A DNA stretch of 64,000 nucleotides from Desulfothermus sp964427155 (GTDB lineage Bacteria; Desulfobacterota; Desulfovibrionia; Desulfovibrionales; Desulfothermaceae): the NCBI GenBank assembly GCA_964427155.1, contig CAYRSC010000020.1, forward strand, positions 86,355-150,354. Reading direction: 5' to 3'. Each line of letters begins with the position of its first letter. The first letter of the stretch is position 1. Below, piece by piece: positions 33,620 to 41,101 of this stretch. The notes beneath the pieces are model-generated. The model ran no database searches, was not told the origin of the DNA, and saw only the letters and a program-made list of their open reading frames with translations. The position numbers were made by a program, and so were the translations under genes.

Positions 33620-34435
33620 GTGGATCTGGAGAGGGCATACACCATCCTTGGGATCTCCAGGGGGGCAAAAGAGGCTGAGGTAAAAAAGGCATTTCGCAGG
33701 CTGGCCTTTGCCTATCACCCGGACCTAAACCCCAACCTACCGGATGCCGCCCGGAGATTTCAAGAGATAAATGAGGCCTATGTGGTTATAACCAAATACC
33801 TGAGACAGGGCTCCCCTAAGGATACTGCATCACCCAGAGGGGAGAGGAGAAGGGCCTACCAACGATACGAGGAACAGCAAAAAAGGCAGGCAGAAGAGAA
33901 AAAAAGGGTCTTTAACAAACAGAAAAAGAAGAAGACAGGTCCCCAGGGTCAACGGGTGATAAAGGGGGAGTATGCCCCTTCACAAGAAGAGATATTAAGA
34001 AACATCTTAAACGATCCATTTGCTCGTCAGGTCTTTGAGGATATATTTAGGGAGGTAAGGAGAAAGAGCTCGTCAACCCTCGCTCCCACTAAAACTAGAG
34101 GGAAAAAAAAGAGACGCCCCCTTCATCAGATGGTGGGGAGGCGGTTTTCCCTCTCCAGGCTCCGCTCATGGCTCCGCTCCCAACTGGATCATGAACACAC
34201 TATTTATCTTCCACCAGAAAAACTGGTGCCTGGCGCAAAACTCAAGTTTCAGATAAGACAGTTTAAGAACAGGCCCATAACCATAGTGACACGCATCCCT
34301 GAGAACTACCGAATTGGCACACTTATTAGATTAAAGGGACTGGGGAAAAAATTAGGGCCATTTAAGGGAGATCTATATCTGCGACTATTCTACAAACCCT
34401 ATGGAAACAATATCCCTTCAGGAAAGGACCTTTAA
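33620..34435 (+). CDS. J-domain protein with reduced DnaJ C-terminal part
   Basis: The J domain occupies residues 1-65 with the HPD motif in AFAYHPDLNP, so it should stimulate a DnaK. The Gly/Phe region and the four-repeat zinc finger of DnaJ are absent. In their place is a Lys/Arg/Gln-rich linker of about 100 residues. The last 80 residues (HTIYLPPEKLVPGAKLKFQIR, RIPENYRIGTLIRLKGLGKK, GDLYLRLFYKPYG) match one C-terminal substrate-binding beta domain of DnaJ/CbpA. The start is GTG at 33620 with AAGGGG upstream. Its role is probably as a specialised co-chaperone. Confidence 0.82.
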   Translation: MDLERAYTILGISRGAKEAEVKKAFRRLAFAYHPDLNPNLPDAARRFQEINEAYVVITKYLRQGSPKDTASPRGERRRAYQRYEEQQKRQAEEKKRVFNKQKKKKTGPQGQRVIKGEYAPSQEEILRNILNDPFARQVFEDIFREVRRKSSSTLAPTKTRGKKKRRPLHQMVGRRFSLSRLRSWLRSQLDHEHTIYLPPEKLVPGAKLKFQIRQFKNRPITIVTRIPENYRIGTLIRLKGLGKKLGPFKGDLYLRLFYKPYGNNIPSGKDL

Positions 34436-34502
34436 ATATGGCTAATGGGCATGGTAAGGGGTGTTAGAGATAGGGAATCCAATAAGATAAGGGGGATGTG
34501 GC

Positions 34503-34868
34503 GTGGAAAAGATACTGGAAAAACTGGCGGATAAACTACTTACCCTGGACGAGGCCTCCCTTACCCAGTTGTGGGAGAAATATTATTCTACAGTACAGAG
34601 GTTTGAGCCAACAAAGAGGTGGGAGAGGGCCGTGATCATCCTCTCCATGATCCAGGCCATGAGATGGAAGAATCAGCTATTCAATGTAAAATGGCTGCAG
34701 CTCACCTCCCTGGAAAAGAAATTCAACAGGCGGTTTCCCGCTATGGCCCAGACAAAGAAAGAGATAGCAGGGCCTGTGGAAAAGGAAAAAAAGGGAGAAA
34801 AACATCCCAGGGACAAAGGAGAGGGGGGGAAGGTAATCCACCTCACCTCCTTTAAAACCAGAAAATAA
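34503..34868 (+). CDS. small protein of unknown function before purA
   Basis: I do not recognise this 121-residue protein. The first 80 residues look like a compact helical domain (LADKLLTLDEASLTQLWEKY, then WERAVIILSMIQAMRWKNQLFN). The rest is a Lys/Glu/Gly-rich tail ending VIHLTSFKTRK. The start is GTG at 34503 after GGGGGAT. It lies 17 bases before purA, and the spacing suggests one transcript. Confidence 0.7.
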   Translation: MEKILEKLADKLLTLDEASLTQLWEKYYSTVQRFEPTKRWERAVIILSMIQAMRWKNQLFNVKWLQLTSLEKKFNRRFPAMAQTKKEIAGPVEKEKKGEKHPRDKGEGGKVIHLTSFKTRK

Positions 34869-34885
34869 AGAGGAGATGAGAAAAG

Positions 34886-36172
34886 ATGGGGAAAAATAAG
34901 GTGGTAATTGGAACCCAATGGGGAGACGAAGGTAAGGGCAAGATCGTGGATCTCCTTACAGAAGAGGCAGATGTGATTATCCGTTTTCAGGGAGGGGCAA
35001 ATGCAGGCCATACCCTGGTAGTGGGGGGAAAAAAGATAATACTCCATCTGGTACCATCTGGGATCCTGCATCCTGAAAAAAAATGTCTCATTGGCAATGG
35101 AGTAGTATTGGACCCCTGTGTTTTTTCCTCAGAGTTGGAAGAACTCAAAAATAGCGGGATCCCCATCTCTCCAGAGAGGATAAAGATAAGCTACAAGACC
35201 CATCTCATAATGCCCTATCACAAGCTGTTGGACAGATTCAGGGAAGAAAAAAAGGCGGGGGGGAACAAGATAGGGACCACAGGGAGAGGGATTGGTCCTG
35301 CCTATGAAGACAAGGCCGCCAGAATAGGGATCAGGGCATGCGATATCCTGGACAAAGACATGCTCTTCTCCAAGATAGAAAGGGCACTTGAAGAGAAAAA
35401 TATCCTGTTTAAACATTATTTTCAAAAAGATACCATATCAGCCAGGGAGGTGATGGAGGAGATAGAACCCCATCTAGAGGCCCTTATACCCTATCTCACG
35501 GACGTCTCCCACGAGATCCAGAGGGCCATCTCCACGGGCAGGTCCCTGCTTTTTGAAGGGGCCCAAGGTACACACCTGGACATTGACCACGGAACATACC
35601 CCTTTGTGACATCTTCCAATACTGTGGCCTCTAACCTGTGTGCAGGCACTGGATGTGGCATGGGCACAGTGGAGGAGGTAATAGGGGTGGTAAAGGCATA
35701 TACCACCCGAGTGGGGGGAGGTCCATTTCCCACAGAACTAACCGACTCAACAGGAGAGTATCTACAACAAAAGGGAGGGGAATTTGGGGCCACCACTGGG
35801 AGGAAAAGGAGATGTGGATGGCTGGACCTGGTGGTGGTGAGGGAGTCTGTGCGGTTAAATAATATCTCCTCCCTGGTACTCACCAAACTGGATGTCCTAA
35901 GTGGGATTGAGGAGATAAGGGTGTGTATCTCTTATACCTTTGAGGGTTCTTCCCTAACATATCCTCCCCAGCGGGAAAATGCCCTCTCTAGGGTGGAACC
36001 TGTATATGAGACCCTAGAGGGGTGGGAAGAGGACATCTCCAGGGTATCCAGCTACTCAGCACTTCCTCCCCAGGCAAAAAATTACATAGAATTTATAGAG
36101 GAGACCCTGGGCAAGGACATATCCCTCATTTCTGTGGGACCAGATAGGTCCCAGACCATAATACGCCCATAG
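34886..36172 (+). CDS. purA: adenylosuccinate synthase
   Basis: PurA joins IMP and aspartate using GTP, the first committed step to AMP. The protein has 428 residues. The GTP-binding loop is GTQWGDEGKGK near the N-terminus, followed by QGGANAGHTLVVGG, TTGRGIGPAYEDK, the catalytic region LLFEGAQGTHLDIDHGTYPFVT and the C-terminal ISVGPDRSQTI. The ATG at 34886 follows GAGGAGAT. The holB gene begins ten bases after the stop. Confidence 0.98.
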   Translation: MGKNKVVIGTQWGDEGKGKIVDLLTEEADVIIRFQGGANAGHTLVVGGKKIILHLVPSGILHPEKKCLIGNGVVLDPCVFSSELEELKNSGIPISPERIKISYKTHLIMPYHKLLDRFREEKKAGGNKIGTTGRGIGPAYEDKAARIGIRACDILDKDMLFSKIERALEEKNILFKHYFQKDTISAREVMEEIEPHLEALIPYLTDVSHEIQRAISTGRSLLFEGAQGTHLDIDHGTYPFVTSSNTVASNLCAGTGCGMGTVEEVIGVVKAYTTRVGGGPFPTELTDSTGEYLQQKGGEFGATTGRKRRCGWLDLVVVRESVRLNNISSLVLTKLDVLSGIEEIRVCISYTFEGSSLTYPPQRENALSRVEPVYETLEGWEEDISRVSSYSALPPQAKNYIEFIEETLGKDISLISVGPDRSQTIIRP

Positions 36173-36182
36173 AGGAAATCCC

Positions 36183-37013
36183 ATGGCCACCAATCCTGCA
36201 CCTTCCCCTAGAATCATCTCCCTCTTAAAGGGCCTGGCCCATTCTCCCCCGTGGGTCATTATCTTTGAGGGGGGGGATGAACAACAAAGGGATGAGGTGG
36301 CCCTGTACTGGTGTGCACTGGTAAACTGCAGCTCATCTACTCCCCCCTGTGGGAGATGTACCTTGTGTGAAGAGATATTCACCAGAAAGCAAGTGGATGT
36401 GCATATTATTGAGGGGGAAAAGAACATCAAGATAGAGGATGTACACGTGATAAGTACTAACATGCCAGAGAGACCAAAGGAGGCCAGATACCGCTGTTTT
36501 ATCCTTAAAGGGGCCCATAGACTCACCCCAGCGGCGGCCAATTTTCTCCTAAAGACCCTAGAAGAACCCCTTCCAGGCAACCTGTTTGTCCTCCTCACTC
36601 CCCACAGGAGCATGCTTCTCCCCACCCTTATATCTCGCTCCCATATCCTCACACTGGCGTGGAAACTCCCATCCCTTGAGAAAGAGGCCCCTGAGATTAC
36701 AGAGGCCATAGAGACCATTGCCAGGTTCCTGCGGTCCCAGAGGGGGATATTCTCCCTCACAGAAAAAAAACTGGATCCAGAGTTTGTAAGGGGCATAATC
36801 CTTGGCATCTCCACAAGGCTCATCCTCTCCCTATCCAGGGAAAAATCATCCAGGGATGGCCTAATTGAGGTCCTCTTGGAAGGGTCCCTGTCTCCCCTCA
36901 GCTACTGGAGGATCTCCCAGGTCCTTGAAAGGGCCCAGGAAATGCTGGAGCAAAACATAAGGCCATCTAGGGTCCTGGAATGGATGTGTATAAAACTCGC
37001 TTGCACAATATAA
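36183..37013 (+). CDS. holB: DNA polymerase III delta-prime-like subunit
   Basis: The clamp-loader delta-prime subunit helps open the sliding clamp. The 276-residue protein shows the four-cysteine zinc knuckle (CSSSTPPCGRCTLC), the KARYRCFILKGAHRLTPAAANFLLKTLEEP stretch typical of DnaX/HolB proteins and the SRSHILTL sensor region. The Walker A loop is degraded (EGGDEQQRDE instead of G-x4-GKT), as in delta-prime subunits that do not bind ATP. It is somewhat short at the C-terminus. It follows purA closely. Confidence 0.88.
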   Translation: MATNPAPSPRIISLLKGLAHSPPWVIIFEGGDEQQRDEVALYWCALVNCSSSTPPCGRCTLCEEIFTRKQVDVHIIEGEKNIKIEDVHVISTNMPERPKEARYRCFILKGAHRLTPAAANFLLKTLEEPLPGNLFVLLTPHRSMLLPTLISRSHILTLAWKLPSLEKEAPEITEAIETIARFLRSQRGIFSLTEKKLDPEFVRGIILGISTRLILSLSREKSSRDGLIEVLLEGSLSPLSYWRISQVLERAQEMLEQNIRPSRVLEWMCIKLACTI

Positions 37014-37045
37014 CCTTATAAAACCCATTTTGCTCCTCCCCTGCC

Positions 37046-37108
37046 TTGACATTTTTCGGGTTAACATTTATGGGGTGAGATGATTTTCTGAATTCTAAAA
37101 TCTTTTAG
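37046..37108 (+). promoter_or_regulatory. possible promoter and small palindrome before the cytochrome b gene
   Basis: A perfect TTGACA (37046-37051) is followed after 17 bases by TATGGG (37069-37074), a weak -10. Between this and the start codon lies CTAAAA-TC-TTTTAG (37095-37108), a perfect inverted repeat that touches the ribosome-binding site AGGGGG. It could mask the site or bind a regulator. Confidence 0.35.
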
Positions 37109-37120
37109 GGGGTTAGTGGC

Positions 37121-37813
37121 ATGTATCAATTTGATAAAATTTATGAATTTGTGAGAGGTCCCCTGGCACTCTCGTCTTTTATCATATTCTTTGCTGGGAT
37201 AGCCTGGCAGATAGTGATGTTTTTCTCCCATACAAAAAAGCTGGAAGGGACCCGCATAACAGGACCAAGGCCCACCAGAAAAGAGATAGAAAGATATGCC
37301 CCTTCTGAAGAAATAAGAAGACTGGCAAGGTGGGAGGGCACAGTGTTTAGGATGGACCCCTGCTTTGCCATCTTGACCTCAATATTTCACATCATCCTCA
37401 TCTTAACCCCTATATTCCTTCTGGCACATAACATCCTCATAGAGCAGTCCTGGGGGGTAGCCCCACCCTCTTTTGCGGAAAGGTTCTCCGATATACTCAC
37501 CATTGTTATCCTGGCATTTGGGGCCTTCTTTTTATATAGAAGACTATTTGTCCCTAAAGTAAGGGCAATTACCACTGGGGGGGATTACATACTCTTTCTT
37601 TTGGTATTTGTCCCCTATCTTACTGGATTTTTGGCATATCACCAGTTTTTTGCATATAAAAAGATGATAATTATCCATATGCTAACAGGAGAGCTCATGC
37701 TGGTATGTATCCCCTTTACCAGGTTAAAACACATGATATTTTATTTTCTGAACAGATTTTTCGTAAGAGGGGAATATAATTTCTTTAAGATAGGCAACAG
37801 GGTCTGGAACTAG
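37121..37813 (+). CDS. membrane cytochrome b, NarI/TmcC/DsrM-like
   Basis: The 230-residue protein has about five membrane helices and histidines inside them suited to bind heme b (IFHIILILTPIFLLAHNIL, and GFLAYHQFFAYKKMIIIHMLTG). It opens with FVRGPLALSSFIIFF, which resembles the start of TmcC and other NarI-family subunits of sulfate-reducer membrane complexes. Such subunits pass electrons between menaquinone and an Fe-S partner. The partner here is the HdrC-like protein encoded 20 bases downstream. The substrate side of the complex is not obvious, since no cytochrome c or catalytic CCG protein is adjacent. Confidence 0.82.
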   Translation: MYQFDKIYEFVRGPLALSSFIIFFAGIAWQIVMFFSHTKKLEGTRITGPRPTRKEIERYAPSEEIRRLARWEGTVFRMDPCFAILTSIFHIILILTPIFLLAHNILIEQSWGVAPPSFAERFSDILTIVILAFGAFFLYRRLFVPKVRAITTGGDYILFLLVFVPYLTGFLAYHQFFAYKKMIIIHMLTGELMLVCIPFTRLKHMIFYFLNRFFVRGEYNFFKIGNRVWN

Positions 37814-37833
37814 GGAAGTTAGGGAGGAATAAA

Positions 37834-38184
37834 ATGATTACACCCAACGAGATACTCAGGGAAAATAGGGGAAAGATCAAACTGGCCCTCTCTGTGTGTG
37901 CCCACTGTAGTATGTGTGCAGAGAGCTGTTTCCTCTACATGGCAAAGGACAAGGACCCCACCTACATGCCCTCTTATAAGATGCTAAATTCCATTGGAAT
38001 CATCTTTAAAAAGAAGGGAAAGGTGGAGGGAGAGGAGATGGAAAAGATAAAGGAAATCGCCTGGGAAAAGTGTGTACTCTGTACCAGATGTTACTGCTCT
38101 CTGGGAATAGATATTCCATATCTCATCTCCCTGGCCAGGGATTTCTGCAGACTCAAAGGTGTTTACAGAACCTATGACAATTAA
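37834..38184 (+). CDS. HdrC/TmcB-type ferredoxin-like protein
   Basis: The 116-residue protein has two Fe-S motifs set as in HdrC or the N-terminus of TmcB. The first is canonical (CAHCSMCAESC, C-x2-C-x2-C-x3-C). The second reads CVLCTRCYCSLGID, with the last cysteine only two positions after the third and no Pro, so it departs from the usual C-x3-C-P. There is no CCG domain, and no frame continues past the stop. It most likely shuttles electrons between the cytochrome b encoded upstream and the MetV protein encoded downstream. Confidence 0.8.
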   Translation: MITPNEILRENRGKIKLALSVCAHCSMCAESCFLYMAKDKDPTYMPSYKMLNSIGIIFKKKGKVEGEEMEKIKEIAWEKCVLCTRCYCSLGIDIPYLISLARDFCRLKGVYRTYDN

Positions 38185-38220
38185 GTAACACATATAACTA
38201 TTCCACCAGGAGGAATCTTT

Positions 38221-38907
38221 ATGATCAAGGTGAAGAGAAAACCATTTGAAGAGATAATGGGATTCATTGAAAAATATAACCGGATATTAAATGTGGGATG
38301 TGGGGGATGTGCCTCAGTGTGCCTTGGAGGGGGACAAAAGGAGGTAAACATTCTCAATGAAGAAATAAGGCTCTTTCTGGAAAAAGAGGGCTCTTCCAAG
38401 GAGCTGGATGGATACACAGTGGAGCGGGCATGTAATGAAAAGTGCTTCTTAAACCTGGAGAAGGTGGTGGAAACAGGAAAATATGACTGTATAATTACCA
38501 TGTGCTGCTCAGCTGGGACACAACTCATTGCAGAAAAGTTCCCGCTCATCCCTGTATATCCTGCAGTTAATACTGTAGCCATAGGAATAGATCGGGATAT
38601 TGGTGTCTATGAGGAGAGATGCAGGGCTTGTGGTCATTGTGTAATAGGTTATACAGGTGGAATATGTCCAGTAACAAGATGTGCAAAGGGACTATTTAAT
38701 GGACCATGTGGAGGTACTAATCACGGAATGTGTGAAGTTCATCCTGATATACCATGTGCCTGGTATGAAATATATCATCGTTTAAAAGAACAAAATAGAT
38801 TAGAAGATATCAGAAAAATATATCCAATCATGCAGTGGAAAAATCAAACTCAGAGAACTATATTTCAATACGGATATGAAGAGAGATATATAAAAGAGGC
38901 AAAATAG
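38221..38907 (+). CDS. metV: MetV-type protein (methylenetetrahydrofolate reductase C-terminal/zinc-finger family)
   Basis: MetV is the Fe-S partner of MetF in acetogens and many anaerobes, where it passes electrons for reduction of methylene-THF. The 228-residue protein has an N-terminal half with GCGGCASVCLGGGQKE and MCCSAG, then the MTHFR C-terminal domain with RCRACGHCV, ICPVTRCAKGLFNGPCGG, CEVHPDIPCAW and the final YGYEERYIKEA. The hallmark C-x-K-G-L-x-N-G-P-C-G-G is intact. No metF is in the window. GGAGGAAT precedes the ATG. The second half (from about 38590) is richer in A+T than the first. Confidence 0.85.
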   Translation: MIKVKRKPFEEIMGFIEKYNRILNVGCGGCASVCLGGGQKEVNILNEEIRLFLEKEGSSKELDGYTVERACNEKCFLNLEKVVETGKYDCIITMCCSAGTQLIAEKFPLIPVYPAVNTVAIGIDRDIGVYEERCRACGHCVIGYTGGICPVTRCAKGLFNGPCGGTNHGMCEVHPDIPCAWYEIYHRLKEQNRLEDIRKIYPIMQWKNQTQRTIFQYGYEERYIKEAK

Positions 38908-38910
38908 AAA

Positions 38911-39111
38911 ATGACAGTTTCTCCCCTATGCCTTTTTATAGCATCCCTGGGACTGGCATTTGTTTTAGAGGGTTCTCTTTATTTTCTTTTTCCAGATTAT
39001 ATGAAAAAGCTCCTGGAACAGATGCAGAATATGGGTTCTCATACCCTTCGTAATATGGGTCTTGGAGTAATAGTTGTGGGATTAATATTGATGTATATGG
39101 CACTAAGATAG
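38911..39111 (+). CDS. DUF2065-like small membrane protein
   Basis: The 66 residues hold two membrane helices (CLFIASLGLAFVLEGSLYFLF and LRNMGLGVIVVGLILMYMAL) joined by a polar loop with PDYMKKLLEQM. This matches the DUF2065 family, whose function is unknown. It begins three bases after metV and is the last gene before a strong terminator, so it belongs to the cytochrome b operon. Confidence 0.8.
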   Translation: MTVSPLCLFIASLGLAFVLEGSLYFLFPDYMKKLLEQMQNMGSHTLRNMGLGVIVVGLILMYMALR

Positions 39112-39135
39112 GTCAGAGAAGGGATGAAGGGGAAA

Positions 39136-39168
39136 AGAGAGGAGGGTCTGGGCCCTCCTCTCTTTTTT
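39136..39168 (+). terminator. bidirectional rho-independent terminator
   Basis: An 11-bp perfect stem (AGAGAGGAGGG and CCCTCCTCTCT, loop of 6) is followed by five further T on the plus strand and by TTTT on the minus strand. It serves the cytochrome b/metV operon and the convergent hcp gene, whose stop lies nine bases away. Confidence 0.92.
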
Positions 39169-39177
39169 GGTGAGGTG

Positions 39178-40836
39178 TTATTTTCCTGCCATCATTGCCT
39201 CAATATCCTCTTTTACATCCCCAATGGGCTTGAGATCAAATTTCTCCACTAGTATCTTGGCAACATTTGGAGATAGAAATCCTGGCAGGGTTGGACCTAT
39301 CCTCAGCCCCTTAAATCCCAGATAGAGCAGGGCAAGGAGCACAGTAACAGCCTTTTGCTCATACCATCCAATATCAAAGGAAATGGGAAGGTCATTTATA
39401 TCCTCCACCCCAAATACCTCTTTTAATTTAAGGGCAATCACCGCCAGGGAATAACAATCATTGCACTGACCTGCATCCAATATCCTGGGAATGCCCCCAA
39501 TATCTCCCAGGTCCAGCTTGTTATAGCGGTATTTGGCGCATCCTGCAGTCAATATAACTGCGTCCTTTGGAAGATTCTTTGCCACCTCAGTAAAATACTC
39601 CCTCTTTTTCTGTCTTCCATCGCATCCCGCCATCACCACAAATCTCTTGATGGCACCAGATTTTACCGCATCAACAACCTTATCTGCCAGGGCAAGGACC
39701 TGATTTCTCGCAAAGCCTCCCACTATTTTTCCATCCTCAAGCTGGGTGGGAGGAGGGCACTTTTTGGCCATCTCTATCACCTGGGAAAAGTCCTTACTCC
39801 CTCCCTCTGGCCTGTTGGCTATGTGTTTTGCACCTGGGTAGTTCACCACCCCTGTGGTAAAGAGTCTCTCCAGGTAGTTACCCCTCACTGGGATAAGGCA
39901 ATTGGTGGTGAGGATAATAGGACCATTAAATGCCTCAAATTCCTTGTTCTGATGCCACCATGAGCTCCCATAATTTCCCACAAAGTGGTCGTATTTCTTA
40001 AAGGCTGGATAATAGTGGGCAGGGAGCATCTCCCCATGTGTATATACATCCACACCTGTGCCTTTTGTCTGTTCCAGAAGCTCTTCTAGGTCCTTGAGGT
40101 CATGACCGCTTATAAGTATCCCTGGATTATTCCTCACCCCAATATAGACCTCACTGATCTCAGGATGTCCATAGGTGGAGGTATTGGCCTCATCCAGCAG
40201 GGCCATCACCTTTACCCCCATTTCGCCGGTCTTGATGACCAGGTCAAACAACTGCTCAGTTGTGAGGTCTTTGGTGAGGGCGGCAAGGGCCTCATATACA
40301 AAATTATAGATCTCATCACTTTCAAAGCCCAAGATAGCCGCATGGTCCGCATACGCACATATCCCCTTTAGACCATAGGTCATTATCTGCTTGAGGGAAC
40401 GCTCGTCCTCATTTTCAATACTCAACCACCCCACCTCTTTTGCCTTCTCAGAAAACTCTGCTGGATCAGAACTGGACCAAGTGGCGGACTCATGAAGGGG
40501 CTCGTCAAACTCTCTTCCCTGCTTCTCCTTATACACCTTTAAAAATTTATCCCTTAACTCGTCTCTCACCTTCTGGGCATTTATTATCCACTCATGAAAC
40601 TTCTCATTATCCCATCCCACATTGGTAATGGTGCTAAATAGGGCCTCACAGACAAATCTCCCCACCTTTCTGTCCACTGTCTCAAGGTCTTTTAACCTCT
40701 CTCCATAGATACCTATCCCCTTACATACAAACAGGAGCAGGTCCTGAAGATTGGAGAGATCCTCGGGCTTTCCACATACGCCCTTTACGGTACATCCCTG
40801 ATTCTTTGCGGTCTCCTGACACTGGTTACAAAACAT
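39178..40836 (-). CDS. hcp: hydroxylamine reductase (hybrid-cluster protein)
   Basis: Hcp protects anaerobes from nitric oxide and related nitrogen species. The 552-residue protein opens MFCNQCQETAKNQGCTVKGVCG, the cysteine set for the proximal Fe-S cluster. Ligands of the hybrid cluster appear as GHDLKDLEELL, HGEMLPAHYYPAFK, LTTNCLIPV, VILTAGCAKYRYN and DAGQCNDCYSLAVIAL. The short N-terminal cysteine spacing (C-x2-C) is that of class I/III enzymes from strict anaerobes. The start ATG at 40834-40836 has AGGAGG six bases upstream. An FNR-type operator lies upstream (separate entry). No hcr reductase gene accompanies it. Confidence 0.97.
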   Translation of the reverse strand: MFCNQCQETAKNQGCTVKGVCGKPEDLSNLQDLLLFVCKGIGIYGERLKDLETVDRKVGRFVCEALFSTITNVGWDNEKFHEWIINAQKVRDELRDKFLKVYKEKQGREFDEPLHESATWSSSDPAEFSEKAKEVGWLSIENEDERSLKQIMTYGLKGICAYADHAAILGFESDEIYNFVYEALAALTKDLTTEQLFDLVIKTGEMGVKVMALLDEANTSTYGHPEISEVYIGVRNNPGILISGHDLKDLEELLEQTKGTGVDVYTHGEMLPAHYYPAFKKYDHFVGNYGSSWWHQNKEFEAFNGPIILTTNCLIPVRGNYLERLFTTGVVNYPGAKHIANRPEGGSKDFSQVIEMAKKCPPPTQLEDGKIVGGFARNQVLALADKVVDAVKSGAIKRFVVMAGCDGRQKKREYFTEVAKNLPKDAVILTAGCAKYRYNKLDLGDIGGIPRILDAGQCNDCYSLAVIALKLKEVFGVEDINDLPISFDIGWYEQKAVTVLLALLYLGFKGLRIGPTLPGFLSPNVAKILVEKFDLKPIGDVKEDIEAMMAGK

Positions 40837-40890
40837 ATGGTGCCTCCTTTTTCTGGTTAAATGGTTATCTTTATGCTCTTTGTTGACTAA

Positions 40891-40932
40891 AACATAGTCT
40901 ATACATCTTTTTTTTGCTTTGATTTATATCAA
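40891..40932 (-). promoter_or_regulatory. FNR/HcpR-type box and promoter of hcp
   Basis: TTGAT-TTAT-ATCAA (40919-40932) is a perfect match to the CRP/FNR-family box TTGAT-N4-ATCAA, flanked by one further matching base on each side. TATGTT at 40891-40896 (minus strand) falls where a -10 box should lie if the box is centred at -41.5. That is the geometry of a class II activator site. The likely regulator is an FNR, DNR or HcpR relative that responds to NO or oxygen. Confidence 0.65.
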
Positions 40933-40935
40933 AAA

Positions 40936-40950
40936 AGCCATAAAATGGCT
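40936..40950. promoter_or_regulatory. second palindrome beside the hcp FNR-type box
   Basis: AGCCAT-AAA-ATGGCT is a perfect 6-3-6 inverted repeat only three bases from the FNR-type box. It lies upstream of hcp transcription and also in the leader region of the divergent acyl-CoA ligase gene. A regulator of either gene could use it. There is no T-run that would make it a terminator. Confidence 0.35.
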
Positions 40951-41101
40951 AGCATATATATTCTTGACTATTCCTTCTTATCTGAAAAGTATTTGACTTT
41001 GGGTCTCATGAAATTTATCCATCAAAGGATATAGCCAGGGAGGGAAGGGAACATTTATTAGAGGGGTGTTTATCAGAAAAAAACAGAAGGTGAGGTAAAA
41101 T

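Noticed and set aside
37126..37136. ATCAA-T-TTGAT palindrome resembling FNR half-sites
   Set aside because: It lies within the first codons of the cytochrome b gene, is in the inverse order of an FNR box and has the wrong spacing.
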